64,000 bases of DNA from the NCBI RefSeq assembly GCF_030062155.1, contig NZ_CP118269.1, positions 3,879,518 to 3,943,517 on the forward strand. Direction: 5' to 3'. A model generated the notes under the pieces. That model was given only the letters and a program-made list of their open reading frames with translations, searched no databases and was not told the origin of the DNA. Below are positions 37,043 through 46,988 of the stretch, piece by piece; position 1 is the stretch's first letter; every line of letters starts with the position of its first letter. Source of the DNA: Pantoea sp. Lij88 (GTDB taxonomy: Bacteria > Pseudomonadota > Gammaproteobacteria > Enterobacterales > Enterobacteriaceae). Both the position numbers and the translations under genes were made by a program.

Positions 37043-37230
37043 AGGGTAATCAATGCCCTATTAACCATAAGGATTTGCGAAACCCGGCATTAGCAACCCG
37101 TTGTTTTTTCAGTGTGCTGCTGCTGACTCAGCCTTTTCTGCCTTATCCGACAGCGCGCGCGGCGCGCTGAAGCCAGGGCAGCAGCCAGCACGCCTCCCGC
37201 CCGGATGCCGCGTCTGCCCTGCCCTGCGCG

Positions 37231-38571
37231 TTACTGACCCAGCTCGCGCAGCGAGTTGTCGAGTGCGCCAACCAGCCAGTCAATGTCGCTCTCCTGGAAA
37301 GCCAATGGCGGACGCAGTTTCAGCACATTCCCATACGGGCCGGCAACGGAGGTCAGCACACGATGTTCACGCAGCTTTTCGATCAGGTTCAGCGCCAGCG
37401 TTTTGTCCGGCGTTTTACTGTGACGATCGGTGACCAGTTCAAAGCCGATAAACAGCCCGGCTCCGCGCACATCGCCCACACACTCATAGCGATCCATCAG
37501 GGTTCGCAGCTCAGCCAGCAGCTTCGCGCCAACCACGCGGCTGTGTTCCTGTAATCCCTCTTCGGTGATCACTTTCAGAACCGCCTGCGCCGCCGCCATC
37601 GCGACCGGATTGCCACCAAAGGTATTGAAGTAGGGAATGGAGTCGCTGAAGGCGGCCAGCACGTCGCTTTTTGCCAGCAGGCCGGAAACCGGAATGCCAT
37701 TGCCCATCGGCTTGCCGGTGGTAATCACATCAGGCACTACGTCGTGGCGGCCAAAGCCCCAGAACGCGTCGCCGGTTCGGCCAAAGCCAGGCTGAACTTC
37801 ATCGGCAATGAAGATGCCGCCGTTGGCATGCACCACATCGACCGCTTTTTTCAGGAAGCCGCGCGGATTGGGCAGCACACCATCCGAGGAGAAGATCGAG
37901 TCCGCCAGGAACCCGGCAAATTTAATGCCGTGCGCCGCCATATCATCAATCTGCTGCTGAATCTGATCAGCGAACCAGTCACCCAGGTCCGGCGCATCGA
38001 CACGATATGCATCCGGCGGCATCACCAGCCGCGTGGTCGGCGCCAGCGGCTGGCCACTGCCCAGCGCCGGAGAGGCGCCGGAGGTCAGTTCACTGGTGCC
38101 GTGGTAGGCCTCTTTACTGACAATAATTCCGGTACCGCCGCTGAAAGCGCGTGCCACGCGAATCGCCAGGTCATTGGCCTCCGATCCGGTGCACATGTAC
38201 ATCGCGCGATCGATCGCCGCTGGCGTGGTCGCCAGCAGCGCTTCGCTGTAATCCAGAATCGTTTCGTGCAGGTAACGGGTGTGGGTGTTCAGCATTTTCA
38301 TCTGCTGCGTCACCGCCTCAATCACGGCCGGATGACAGTGGCCAATGCTCGCCACGTTGTTGTAGACGTCGAGATATTTATCGCCCGCCGCGTCCCACAG
38401 ATATTGCCCTTCACCCCGCACCAGATGAACCGGTTTGCGATAGAACAGGCGATAGGATTCGCCAAGCACTTTGCTGCGTTTATCGGTCAGTTTGCGCGTT
38501 TCGCTGTCGAGCGCATCGGCATGTTCGGCGCGGAAACTGTTGGTATCCATAATGGTAGAACGCGTGGCCAT
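37231..38571 (-). CDS. Class III (PLP) aminotransferase of unknown substrate
   Basis: The 446-residue protein has the class III fold: YLDVYNNVASIGHCHPAVIEAV, TGSEANDLAIRVAR, DEVQPGFGRTGDAFWGF and the Schiff-base lysine in TTGKPMGNGIP. It is closest in style to AGXT2-like / aspartate aminotransferase-family proteins; specificity is not readable. A DeoR regulator is divergent 206 bp away, so the pair is likely a small catabolic unit. The SD GGGAG before 38571 supports this start; ATG eight codons in is the alternative. No partner dehydrogenase or transporter adjoins it. Confidence 0.88.
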   Translation of the reverse strand: MATRSTIMDTNSFRAEHADALDSETRKLTDKRSKVLGESYRLFYRKPVHLVRGEGQYLWDAAGDKYLDVYNNVASIGHCHPAVIEAVTQQMKMLNTHTRYLHETILDYSEALLATTPAAIDRAMYMCTGSEANDLAIRVARAFSGGTGIIVSKEAYHGTSELTSGASPALGSGQPLAPTTRLVMPPDAYRVDAPDLGDWFADQIQQQIDDMAAHGIKFAGFLADSIFSSDGVLPNPRGFLKKAVDVVHANGGIFIADEVQPGFGRTGDAFWGFGRHDVVPDVITTGKPMGNGIPVSGLLAKSDVLAAFSDSIPYFNTFGGNPVAMAAAQAVLKVITEEGLQEHSRVVGAKLLAELRTLMDRYECVGDVRGAGLFIGFELVTDRHSKTPDKTLALNLIEKLREHRVLTSVAGPYGNVLKLRPPLAFQESDIDWLVGALDNSLRELGQ

Positions 38572-38646
38572 AATGACTCCCGTGACAAGGATGAAGGAGG
38601 AAGAGCTGACCCCTGTATCATGCCTGCGTGATTCTAAAATGCAACC

Positions 38647-38671
38647 AAATACACAAATACAATAAAATACA
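38647..38671. promoter_or_regulatory. Three AAATACA heptamers, candidate DeoR-family operator
   Basis: AAATACA occurs at 38647-38653, 38655-38661 and 38665-38671, 76 bp from the aminotransferase start and 107 bp from the deoR-type gene. Iterated short repeats in a divergent promoter are typical for DeoR-family sites. Inference only. Confidence 0.5.
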
Positions 38672-38777
38672 CATGACGCAGGCCGATCCCCACGCTAAGC
38701 TTGCCGCTGATTCAGACGGAATCTTTCGCTTCAGTGGCGTATCATCCGTGCTCTTCGCGCTTTATAAGGAAACCTCT

Positions 38778-39554
38778 ATGCTGCAGGAAACGCGTCTTCA
38801 CCGCATCCGTGCCTTACTGACCCGGCTTAATCAGGTCAGTACCGAGCGCATTATCAGGGAGCTGGGGGTGTCACGCGAAACCGCGCGCCGCGATATCATT
38901 GAGCTGGAAGCACAGGGTCTGGCGCGTCGCGTTCATGGCGGACTGGTGGCGATTGAAACGGCGGCTGAACCGCCGCTGACAGAACGCCGCAGCACCCAGA
39001 CCCGCGAGAAGCGCACCCTCGCCCGCGCCGCTGCACAGTTGCTGCAGCCCGGACAGACGCTGTTTCTGGATGCGGGCAGCACCACTACGCTGCTGGCAGA
39101 GGAGCTGCATGCCCTTTCCGGCCTGACGATAGTGACCAACAGCCTGCAGGCCGCGCTGGCGCTGAGCGCCGGAGAAGAAAATCAGCCGCTGAATAATCAG
39201 ATAATTTTGCTGGGCGGGACGATGTCGGCGGGTGCGCAACAGACGCGCGGCGAAATCACCGTGGGCGAGATCATCCGCTATCGCGCCGATGTCGCGCTGC
39301 TGTCGCCGGTGGGCATAGAAGCGGATTGCGGTGCCAGTAGTTTTCACCCGCATGAAGCGGCTATTGCCAGAGCGATGGTGCAGCAATCCGCTGCCTGCTA
39401 TCTGCTGGCCGATCACACCAAACTGGGCGTGGTCAGCCGCACGGTCTATGCGCCGCCGCAGACCATCTCCCTGCTGATTACCGACAGCGGCGGCGACAAC
39501 ACAGCCGCCCTTGAGGCGTTGCAGCAGACGCTGCCAGAGGTGATGGTGGTTTAG
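38778..39554 (+). CDS. DeoR/GlpR-family transcriptional regulator
   Basis: The start at 38778 ([14 protein letters not shown]) has the SD AAGGAAA and gives 258 residues; 50 upstream in-frame codons are AT-rich promoter sequence. The N-terminal HTH ([36 protein letters not shown]) is the DeoR signature; the C-terminal sugar-phosphate-sensor domain has [18 protein letters not shown] and DHTKLG. It probably represses the divergent aminotransferase. Its stop overlaps that of fdhD by 4 bp on the opposite strand. Confidence 0.92.
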   Translation: MLQETRLHRIRALLTRLNQVSTERIIRELGVSRETARRDIIELEAQGLARRVHGGLVAIETAAEPPLTERRSTQTREKRTLARAAAQLLQPGQTLFLDAGSTTTLLAEELHALSGLTIVTNSLQAALALSAGEENQPLNNQIILLGGTMSAGAQQTRGEITVGEIIRYRADVALLSPVGIEADCGASSFHPHEAAIARAMVQQSAACYLLADHTKLGVVSRTVYAPPQTISLLITDSGGDNTAALEALQQTLPEVMVV

Positions 39555-40375
39555 CGCAGTCGCTGAGGATGGCTGTAGACCGTGGCACGGCCAGGCTTAC
39601 TGAACCCGACCAGCGTCAGGTTGCAGCGCTCAGCCACCTCAACCGCCAGGCGTGTCGCGGCTGAAACCGCAAACAGGATCTCAACGCCGCACATGGCGGA
39701 CTTCTGCACCATTTCATAGCTGGCGCGGCTGGAGACCAGCACTGCGCCCGGTCCCCACTCTGACTGGCTGCGATATCCCAGCAGCTTATCCAGCGCCACA
39801 TGGCGACCCACATCTTCACAGCCACCGGCCAGCTGCCCATCGGGCTGGATCCACGCGGCAGCATGGGTGCAGCCGGTTTTCTGCCCGACCGGCTGATAAT
39901 CCTTCAACTGACCCAGCGCCCGATCCAGCTGGTCCAGCGCGAAGGTCTGGGTAAACGGCAGCGGAGAGAGTGGCTTGCCGATCTGGTCCAGCTGTTCAAC
40001 GCCACACACGCCGCAACCGGTCCGGCCCGCCAGCGCGCGACGCTGCTCTTTCAGCGCCATAAAGCGGCGGCTGGAAAGCTCAATCTGAACCTCAATGCCG
40101 TGACAGCCCGGCACGATGTCCATGCCGAAAATGTCGCCAGGTGCGTCGATAATGCCCTCTGACAGCGAGAAACCCAGCGCAAAGGCCTCCAGATCTTTGG
40201 GCGTGGTCATCATCACCACGTGCGAGATGCCGTTATAGACCAGCGCCACCGGAACTTCGTCCGCCAGCCAGTCATCCTGTGCATCCGTCAGGTCTTTACG
40301 CTGCCACACCTGCGTTCTGCTGATGCCGGCCTGAATTGTTAAATCTTCGCCTGAGTCAGGCTGGATAGCTTTCAA
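39551..40375 (-). CDS. fdhD: FdhD, sulfurtransferase for formate dehydrogenase
   Basis: The 274-residue protein uses a TTG start (MKAIQPDSG), keeping E. coli numbering so that Cys121 and Cys124 fall in GRTGCGVCG. FdhD carries sulfur from IscS to the Mo-bis-MGD cofactor of formate dehydrogenases. The TTG overlaps the TGA of an upstream 40-codon ORF (TTGA), which suggests translational coupling. The gene diverges from fdoG, about 400 bp apart. Confidence 0.95.
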   Translation of the reverse strand: MKAIQPDSGEDLTIQAGISRTQVWQRKDLTDAQDDWLADEVPVALVYNGISHVVMMTTPKDLEAFALGFSLSEGIIDAPGDIFGMDIVPGCHGIEVQIELSSRRFMALKEQRRALAGRTGCGVCGVEQLDQIGKPLSPLPFTQTFALDQLDRALGQLKDYQPVGQKTGCTHAAAWIQPDGQLAGGCEDVGRHVALDKLLGYRSQSEWGPGAVLVSSRASYEMVQKSAMCGVEILFAVSAATRLAVEVAERCNLTLVGFSKPGRATVYSHPQRLR

Positions 40376-40494
40376 AAAATATGGCCTGTTGTTAATAAAT
40401 TATGTAATTCAGTGCCCGGGACGGCAGAGCACTGACGCGCTCTGATTCTGCCTTTTAGCCTCTGGTAGCGCAAATAAACAGCGGGGCAATTCAT
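40372..40494 (-). CDS. Small upstream ORF (40 aa) overlapping the fdhD start
   Basis: ATG at 40494 is preceded by a strong SD (GGGGGAG, eight bases away). The frame encodes 40 residues beginning [15 protein letters not shown], basic and with two Cys, and ends TTGHIF at the TGA that shares two bases with the fdhD TTG. The good SD here and the poor initiation codon of fdhD fit ribosome delivery by termination-reinitiation. I do not recognise a family. It may be a leader peptide or a real small protein. Confidence 0.6.
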   Translation of the reverse strand: MNCPAVYLRYQRLKGRIRARQCSAVPGTELHNLLTTGHIF

Positions 40495-40537
40495 GCGGTT
40501 TTCTCCCCCGAAAGGCGTAGCCACGCCCGCTGGCGGA

Positions 40538-40556
40538 CATAATGATAATGGTTCTC
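40538..40556. promoter_or_regulatory. Fur-box-like site in the fdhD-fdoG intergenic region
   Basis: The 19 bases starting CATAATGATAATGG match the Fur consensus GATAATGATAATCATTATC at 15 positions by eye, mostly in the left half. It lies about 160 bp upstream of fdhD and 215 bp upstream of fdoG. A chance AT-rich match is possible. Confidence 0.4.
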
Positions 40557-40770
40557 TTTTACGCATTAACATCGGTAAGCATAAAACAACAGTAATAATC
40601 CGCGCCGTCTGAAAATCAGCTTGCAGCACAACGCCACCGCCGAGGATTTTTAACAAAATTTAGAAAAAGAATTACTAATGACTAACCTGTTGACCCCGGT
40701 CAATTTACAGGCAATCAGGGCTGCTATTTTGCAAGGCTTCGCAATGGAGCCAATAAAGAAGAACAATAAA

Positions 40771-43700
40771 ATGCAGATTAACAGACGGAGTTTTTTCAAA
40801 ATCTGTGCGGGCGGACTGGCGGGCACCAGCGCGGCGTTACTCGGCTTTGCCCCCACCACCGCGTTAGCCAGCGTCAGAGAATTAAAACTCATTCGCGCCA
40901 GAGAAACACGGAATAACTGTACCTACTGTTCAGTCGGCTGCGGCATGCTGATTTACAGCCTGGGAGAGGGTTCTGAAAATGCCAGCGCCTTGATTTACCA
41001 TATTGAAGGCGATCCTGACCATCCGGTCAGTCGCGGATCGCTCTGCCCGAAAGGCGCTGGCGTCATCGACTTTATTCACAGCGAACAGCGACTGAAGTAC
41101 CCGGAATACCGCGCGCCTGGATCGGATAAATGGCAGCGCATCAGCTGGGATGAGGCCTTTGAGCGTATTGCCCGTCTGATGAAGCAGGATCGCGATGCGC
41201 ATTTCCAGGCTACCAACGCCGCTGGCGTAACGGTTAACCGCTGGCCGACCACCGCCATGCTCTGCTCCTCCGCCGCCAGTAATGAAACCGGCCTGCTCGA
41301 TCAGAAGTTTGCCCGCGCGCTGGGTATTCTGGCGCTGGAAAACCAGGCGCGCCTGTGTCACGGCCCGACCGTGGCTGCGCTGGCTCCGAGCTTTGGTCGC
41401 GGTGCAATGACCAATAGCTGGAATGACATTAAAAACGCCAACGTGGTGATGATCATGGGCGGCAACCCCGCCGAGGCGCATCCGGTTGGCTTTAAATGGG
41501 TGATTAAAGCTAAAACCCATAACAATGCGCAGGTCATCGTGGTCGATCCGCGCTTTAACCGCTCGGCGGCGGTGGCCGATCTCTACGCGCCCCTGCGTGC
41601 GGGCAGCGACGTGGTATTCCTGATGGGGGTCATCAACTATCTGCTGCAACACAATAAGATTCAGCAGGAGTATGTTCGCGCCTTCACCAATGCCGCCCTG
41701 ATTGTCAGCGAAGGCTTCAGTTTCAGCGACGGTCTGTTCAGCGGCTACGATGCTGAAACCCGCCAGTACGATCGTCAGAGCTGGCACTATGCGCTGGATG
41801 AAAACGGCCATGCACGACGCGATGACAGCTTTGCGCATCCACGCTGCGTGCTGAATCTGCTGAAAAGCCACGCCAGCCGCTATACCCCGGAGATGGTGAC
41901 ACGCCTGTGCGGCACCTCGCAGGAATCCTTTATTGCGGTGTGCGAGCAGCTTGCCTCTACCTGTGTGCCCACTCGTACCGCAACCATTCTCTATGCGCTG
42001 GGCTGGACCCATCACACCAACGGTTCACAGATTATCCGCACGGCAGCCATGATCCAGCTGCTGCTGGGCAACATCGGTATGCCGGGTGGCGGTATCAATG
42101 CGCTGCGCGGTCACTCCAACGTACAGGGTTATACCGACCTCGGCCTGCTGGCGCAGAGCCTGCCGGGTTATCTGCCGCTGCCGTCAGAGAAGTTGACTAC
42201 GTTAGCGAACTACCTGCAGAAGGCCACGCCGGTTGCGACGCTGCCGGACCAGGTCAACTACTGGCAGAACACCGATAAGTTTTTCGTCAGCCTGATGAAG
42301 AGTTTCTACGGCGATAACGCCACGGCGGAGAACCAGTGGGGCTACGACTGGCTGCCGAAGTGGGACAAGAGCTACGACTGCATGGCGCAGGCGGAGATGA
42401 TGGAGCAGGGTGCGCTGAACGGCTGCCTGATTCAGGGCTTCAACCTGCTGGCCGCGTTCCCGGACAAAAACAAAGCGGTCCGGGCCCTTTCCCGCCTCAA
42501 ATATATGGTGGTGATCGATCCGCTGCGTACCGAAACCGCCAGCTTCTGGCAGCATCACGACGCGTTTAACGACGTCGATCCGGCGACAATTCAGACCGAA
42601 GTGTTCCGTCTGCCCTCTTCCTGCTTCGCGGAAGAGTCGGGATCGGTGGCGAATTCGTCACGCTGGCTGCAGTGGCACTGGGCCGCCGCCGAGCCTCCCG
42701 CGGAAGCGCTGCACGACGGTAAAATCCTCGGCAATCTGTTCATGCGTCTGCGCGCGCTCTATCGCCAGGAAGGCGGTGCCACCCCTGAGCCGCTGATGGC
42801 GATGCGCTGGGACTACCGCGATCCGTACAATCCTGAGCCGGAAGAGGTGGCGCAGGAGAGCAACGGTCAGGCGCTGGCCGATATTTACGATGCCAGCGGC
42901 ACGCTGCTGCTGAAAAAAGGCCAGCAGCTGAACGGCTTCTCAGAGCTGCGTAACGACGGCACCACCGCCAGCGCCTGCTGGATCTACAGCGGCAGCTGGA
43001 CGCCGGAAGGCAACCAGATGGCACGACGCGACAACGCCGATCCATCCGGACTGGGCGCGGTCTCAGGCTGGGCCTGGGCCTGGCCCGCTAACCGCCGCAT
43101 TCTCTATAACCGCGCCTCCGCTGATGCGCAGGGTAAAGCCTGGGATCCGCAGCGCCGCCTGATTGAGTGGGATGGCGCACGCTGGCACGGCATCGACGTG
43201 CCGGATTATCCGGTGACGCTGTCGCCACAGCAGCAGGCCGGCCCGTTTATCATGCAGCCCGATGGCCTCGGCCACCTCTTTGCGCTCGATAAGATGGCCG
43301 ACGGCCCGTTCCCCGAACATTACGAACCGATGGAAAGCCCCCTCGCCGACAATCCCCTGCATCCGCAGCAGCGTCACAGTCCGGTGGTTCGTCTGTTCAG
43401 CAGTGACGCTGCGCAACTGGGCGAGGCCGCCGACTATCCCTGCGTCGCCACGACCTATTCCATCACCGAACTGTTCCGCCACTGGACCAAGCATGCCCTG
43501 CTGAACGCGATCGCGCAGCCGGAGCAGTTTGTCGAGATCGGCACCGAACTGGCTGAGGAGAAAGGTATTCAGGCCGGAGACAGCGTCAGGGTCACCTCAC
43601 GTCGCGGCTATATCAAAGCCAAAGCGGTGGTGACGCGTCGTCTGCAGCGTCTGATGATTGACGGCACGCCGGTTGATACCGTGGGCATTCCCTGCCACTG

Positions 43701-43821
43701 GGGCTTTGAAGGCACCACGCGTAAAGGCTTCCTCGCCAATACGCTGACGCCTTCGGTTGGCGATGCCAACTCGCAGACCCCGGAGTACAAGGGATTTTTA
43801 GTGAAAGTGGAAAAAGCGTAA
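40771..43821 (+). CDS. fdoG: FdoG, formate dehydrogenase catalytic subunit (cysteine type)
   Basis: The start at 40771 (MQINRRSFFKICAGG) restores the Tat signal with twin Arg5-Arg6 and gives 1016 residues, the E. coli FdoG length. It has the 4Fe-4S motif CTYCSVGC...CPKG and the molybdopterin domains. At codon 196, inside ARLCHGPT, E. coli FdoG/FdnG has selenocysteine (UGA); here it is TGT, Cys. The enzyme oxidises formate in the periplasm and passes electrons to FdoH. It diverges from fdhD and starts fdoGHI-fdhE. Confidence 0.96.
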   Translation: MQINRRSFFKICAGGLAGTSAALLGFAPTTALASVRELKLIRARETRNNCTYCSVGCGMLIYSLGEGSENASALIYHIEGDPDHPVSRGSLCPKGAGVIDFIHSEQRLKYPEYRAPGSDKWQRISWDEAFERIARLMKQDRDAHFQATNAAGVTVNRWPTTAMLCSSAASNETGLLDQKFARALGILALENQARLCHGPTVAALAPSFGRGAMTNSWNDIKNANVVMIMGGNPAEAHPVGFKWVIKAKTHNNAQVIVVDPRFNRSAAVADLYAPLRAGSDVVFLMGVINYLLQHNKIQQEYVRAFTNAALIVSEGFSFSDGLFSGYDAETRQYDRQSWHYALDENGHARRDDSFAHPRCVLNLLKSHASRYTPEMVTRLCGTSQESFIAVCEQLASTCVPTRTATILYALGWTHHTNGSQIIRTAAMIQLLLGNIGMPGGGINALRGHSNVQGYTDLGLLAQSLPGYLPLPSEKLTTLANYLQKATPVATLPDQVNYWQNTDKFFVSLMKSFYGDNATAENQWGYDWLPKWDKSYDCMAQAEMMEQGALNGCLIQGFNLLAAFPDKNKAVRALSRLKYMVVIDPLRTETASFWQHHDAFNDVDPATIQTEVFRLPSSCFAEESGSVANSSRWLQWHWAAAEPPAEALHDGKILGNLFMRLRALYRQEGGATPEPLMAMRWDYRDPYNPEPEEVAQESNGQALADIYDASGTLLLKKGQQLNGFSELRNDGTTASACWIYSGSWTPEGNQMARRDNADPSGLGAVSGWAWAWPANRRILYNRASADAQGKAWDPQRRLIEWDGARWHGIDVPDYPVTLSPQQQAGPFIMQPDGLGHLFALDKMADGPFPEHYEPMESPLADNPLHPQQRHSPVVRLFSSDAAQLGEAADYPCVATTYSITELFRHWTKHALLNAIAQPEQFVEIGTELAEEKGIQAGDSVRVTSRRGYIKAKAVVTRRLQRLMIDGTPVDTVGIPCHWGFEGTTRKGFLANTLTPSVGDANSQTPEYKGFLVKVEKA

Positions 43822-43833
43822 CGGTGGATGACA

Positions 43834-44733
43834 ATGGCTTATCAATCACAGGATATTATCCGTCGCTCTGCGACCAATGGCTTTACCCCGCCGCCGCAGG
43901 CGCGCAATCACCAGCGCGAAGTGGCGAAGCTTATCGACGTCACCACCTGTATCGGCTGCAAAGGCTGCCAGGTCGCCTGCTCCGAGTGGAACGACATCCG
44001 CGATGAAGTCGGCCACAACATCGGGGTTTATGACAACCCCACCGATCTGACCGCCAAATCCTGGACGGTGATGCGCTTTGCGGAAGTCGAAGAGAACGGC
44101 AGGCTGGCCTGGCTGATTCGCAAAGATGGCTGTATGCACTGCACCGATCCCGGCTGCCTGAAAGCCTGTCCGTCGGCAGGTGCCATCATTCAGTACGCCA
44201 ACGGTATCGTCGATTTTCAGTCTGAGCAGTGCATCGGCTGCGGCTACTGCATCGCAGGCTGCCCGTTCAATGTGCCACGGCTGAATAAAGAGGATAACCG
44301 CGCCTACAAATGCACGCTGTGCGTGGATCGCGTCAGCGTCGGCCAGGAACCCGCCTGCGTGAAGACCTGTCCGACCGGTGCGATTCATTTCGGCAGCAAA
44401 AGCGACATGCTGACGCTGGCGGAGGAACGCGTGGCGGAGCTGAAGTCGCGCGGGTTTGCGCAGGCCGGACTCTATAACCCGGAAGGCGTGGGCGGCACCC
44501 ACGTCATGTATGTGCTGCATCATGCCGACAGGCCTCAGCTCTATCACGGCCTGCCTGCCAACCCAGGCATCAGCCCGACCGTGACCTTCTGGAAGGGGAT
44601 CTGGAAACCGCTGGCGGCGGTGGGTTTTGCCGCGACGTTCGCCGCCTCAATCTTCCACTATGTCGGCGTTGGCCCGAATCGCGTCACTGAAGCGCACGAT
44701 GACAACGACGATCAGCCTGAGGAGCGCAAATAA
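43834..44733 (+). CDS. fdoH: FdoH, formate dehydrogenase iron-sulfur subunit
   Basis: The start at 43834 ([16 protein letters not shown]) has the SD GGTGG and matches E. coli; the ATG at 43828 would lie inside that SD. The 299 residues carry four ferredoxin-like clusters ([35 protein letters not shown] with CVKTC) and a C-terminal membrane helix ([23 protein letters not shown]). It relays electrons from FdoG to FdoI. Its stop overlaps the fdoI start by one base. Confidence 0.97.
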   Translation: MAYQSQDIIRRSATNGFTPPPQARNHQREVAKLIDVTTCIGCKGCQVACSEWNDIRDEVGHNIGVYDNPTDLTAKSWTVMRFAEVEENGRLAWLIRKDGCMHCTDPGCLKACPSAGAIIQYANGIVDFQSEQCIGCGYCIAGCPFNVPRLNKEDNRAYKCTLCVDRVSVGQEPACVKTCPTGAIHFGSKSDMLTLAEERVAELKSRGFAQAGLYNPEGVGGTHVMYVLHHADRPQLYHGLPANPGISPTVTFWKGIWKPLAAVGFAATFAASIFHYVGVGPNRVTEAHDDNDDQPEERK

Positions 44734-45374
44734 TGAAAAAGCCCGATCATCTGGTGCGTTACCGCGCACCGGAACGCATCAATCACTGGATCGTCGCGAT
44801 TTGCTTTGTCATGGCCGCGTTAAGCGGATTAGGGTTTTTCTTTCCCTCTTTTAACTGGCTGATGCTGATATTTGGCACGCCACAACTGGCGCGTATTCTG
44901 CATCCTTTTGTGGGCGTCGTGATGTTTGCCGCTTTTATGCTGATGTTTTTGCGCTACTGGAAACACAACCTGATCAATCGCGATGATCTTTACTGGGCCA
45001 GAAATATCCACCGGATTGCGATGAATGAGGAGGTGGGAGATACCGGTAAATATAACTTTGGTCAGAAGTGTGTGTTCTGGGCTGCTATCATCAGCTTAGT
45101 ATTGCTGCTTGCCAGCGGCATTGTCATCTGGCGACCTTACTTTGCTGATGCCTTTGCCATTCCGCTGATTCGTCTGGCGCTGATTGTGCATTCGGTGTCA
45201 GCGGTGGCGCTGATCATCGTCATTATGGTGCATATTTATGCTGCATTGTGGGTCAAAGGCACACTGACCGCGATGGTGGAAGGCTGGGTCAGCTCTGAAT
45301 GGGCCAGACAGCATCATCCCCGGTGGTATCGTGAGCAGCGTAATCCGCCAATAAAACAGGAAAAACGCCCCTGA
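44733..45374 (+). CDS. fdoI: FdoI, formate dehydrogenase cytochrome b556 subunit
   Basis: The 213-residue protein has four membrane helices and heme-ligand histidines in [28 protein letters not shown] [10 protein letters not shown] and [13 protein letters not shown]. The last motif is typical of formate dehydrogenase gamma subunits. It anchors the complex and reduces quinone. It overlaps fdoH and fdhE by one base each (TAATG, TGATG). Confidence 0.97.
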   Translation: MKKPDHLVRYRAPERINHWIVAICFVMAALSGLGFFFPSFNWLMLIFGTPQLARILHPFVGVVMFAAFMLMFLRYWKHNLINRDDLYWARNIHRIAMNEEVGDTGKYNFGQKCVFWAAIISLVLLLASGIVIWRPYFADAFAIPLIRLALIVHSVSAVALIIVIMVHIYAALWVKGTLTAMVEGWVSSEWARQHHPRWYREQRNPPIKQEKRP

Positions 45375-46297
45375 TGAGTATTCGCATAATCCCGCAGGAC
45401 CAGCTGGAGAAAGGCGAAAAGACTACGGCGGAGATGATTCCGCCGTTACTTTTTCCACGGCTGAAAAATTTATACAGTCGTCGTGCCGCGCGACTGCGCG
45501 ACCTGGCGGCGAAAAATCCACTGGGTGATTATCTGCGCTTTGCGGCGGTGATCGCTGAAGCACAGGAGATTGTTCTGTATGACCATCCCCTGCACATTGA
45601 CCTGCATGCCCGACTGACTCAGAGCGCCAGCGAGGGCAAACCGCCACTGAACATTCACACCCTGCCGCGCGATCCGCACTGGCAACGGCTGCTGCACTCG
45701 CTGATTGCCGAGCTGAAGCCGGAGATGAGTGGGCAGGCGCTGGCGGTGCTGGAGAATCTGGAGAAGGCGTCCGCCACCGAGCTGGAGACGCTGGCCAGTG
45801 CGCTGTTTACCGGCGAATATGCGCTGGTCAGCAGCGATAAAGCGCCCTTTATCTGGGCGGCACTCTCGCTCTACTGGGCGCAGATGGCGGCCCTGATCCC
45901 CGGCAAAGCACGCGCTGAGATGGGCGATCAGCGTCAGTTCTGTCCGGTCTGCGCCAGTATGCCGGTCGCCAGTGTAGTGCATATGGGCAGTCATGAAGGC
46001 GCGCGCTACCTGCACTGCAATCTGTGCGAAAGTGAATGGCATGTGGTACGCAGCAAATGTACCCAGTGCGAACAGTCCCGTGATCTGCACTACTGGTCGC
46101 TCGACAGCGAAAAGGCGGCGGTCAAGGCGGAGAGCTGTGGCGACTGCGGCACCTACCTGAAGATGCTCTATCAGGAGAAAGATCCGGCGATTGAACCGGT
46201 GGCCGATGACCTGGCGTCGCTGATACTGGATGCCAAAATGGAGCAGGAAGGCTTCGCACGCAGCAGTCTCAATCCCTTTATGTTTCCTGGCGAATAG
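45374..46297 (+). CDS. fdhE: FdhE, formate dehydrogenase assembly protein
   Basis: The 307-residue protein begins [12 protein letters not shown] and has four CxxC knuckles (CPVC, CNLC, CTQC, CGDC) that bind iron in a rubredoxin-like fold. It is needed for activity of membrane formate dehydrogenases in E. coli and interacts with their catalytic subunits. It follows fdoI with a one-base overlap. yibF starts 21 bp after it. Confidence 0.96.
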   Translation: MSIRIIPQDQLEKGEKTTAEMIPPLLFPRLKNLYSRRAARLRDLAAKNPLGDYLRFAAVIAEAQEIVLYDHPLHIDLHARLTQSASEGKPPLNIHTLPRDPHWQRLLHSLIAELKPEMSGQALAVLENLEKASATELETLASALFTGEYALVSSDKAPFIWAALSLYWAQMAALIPGKARAEMGDQRQFCPVCASMPVASVVHMGSHEGARYLHCNLCESEWHVVRSKCTQCEQSRDLHYWSLDSEKAAVKAESCGDCGTYLKMLYQEKDPAIEPVADDLASLILDAKMEQEGFARSSLNPFMFPGE

Positions 46298-46318
46298 TCA
46301 CTGAATCCGGAGAACCCG

Positions 46319-46930
46319 ATGAAACTGATTGGCAGCTATACCAGCCCGTTTGTGCGTAAGATTTCGATTATCATGCTGGAAAAAGGCATTACTTTTGAAT
46401 TCGTTAACGCATCGCCTTACAGCGATGACAGCCATGTGCCGCACTACAATCCGCTGGGCAAAGTCCCGGCGCTGGTTGCTGACGATAAGCAAATCTGGTT
46501 CGACTCCAGCATCATCGCGGAATTTCTGGAACTGCGCGGCGAGGAGCCCGCTCTGCTGCCTGACGATCCACTTGAGTCGCTTAATATCCGTCAGCTGGAG
46601 AAGCTGGCAGATGGCGTTTGTGATGCCGCGCTGGTGATCGTGCGCGAGCAGATGCGACCGGGTGATTTGCAGTCGGAAGAGGTGCTGCTGCGTAATCGTG
46701 AAAAGATTCAGCGCAGTCTCGATATGCTGGAAGCAAAGGCCGCTGAGGGGAAATGGCTTAACAACGGCCAGCTCAATCTGGCGGATATCGCTACCGGCTG
46801 CATGATCGGCTACCTCAATTTCCGCCGCGTGGTGCCCAACTGGTGTGTTGAGCGTCCGGCGCTGGTGAAGCTGGCGGAAACGCTGTTCCAGCGCGAGAGC
46901 TTTGCGCGGACGACGCCGCCTGCGGCGTGA
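46319..46930 (+). CDS. yibF: YibF, glutathione S-transferase-like protein
   Basis: The 203-residue protein begins [22 protein letters not shown] and has the thioredoxin-like N-domain ([20 protein letters not shown]) and an all-helical C-domain ([16 protein letters not shown]). The length matches E. coli YibF (202). In E. coli it adjoins selA-selB; here no selA or selB follows. It may be cotranscribed with fdhE. Confidence 0.93.
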   Translation: MKLIGSYTSPFVRKISIIMLEKGITFEFVNASPYSDDSHVPHYNPLGKVPALVADDKQIWFDSSIIAEFLELRGEEPALLPDDPLESLNIRQLEKLADGVCDAALVIVREQMRPGDLQSEEVLLRNREKIQRSLDMLEAKAAEGKWLNNGQLNLADIATGCMIGYLNFRRVVPNWCVERPALVKLAETLFQRESFARTTPPAA

Positions 46931-46942
46931 GGGGTGCTGTAG

Positions 46943-46974
46943 CCAGACCCATTAAGAGGGACAATGGGGTCTGG
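46943..46974. terminator. Hairpin between convergent yibF and GT9 gene
   Basis: CCAGACCCATT (46943-46953) pairs with AATGGGGTCTGG (46963-46974) with one bulged G. No T tract. It could serve either gene. Confidence 0.5.
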
Positions 46975-46988
46975 CACAGTAAGCGGCT

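Noticed and set aside
40930..42015. 361-codon minus-strand ORF
   Set aside because: It is a shadow of fdoG, with low-complexity His/Arg-rich translation and no SD.
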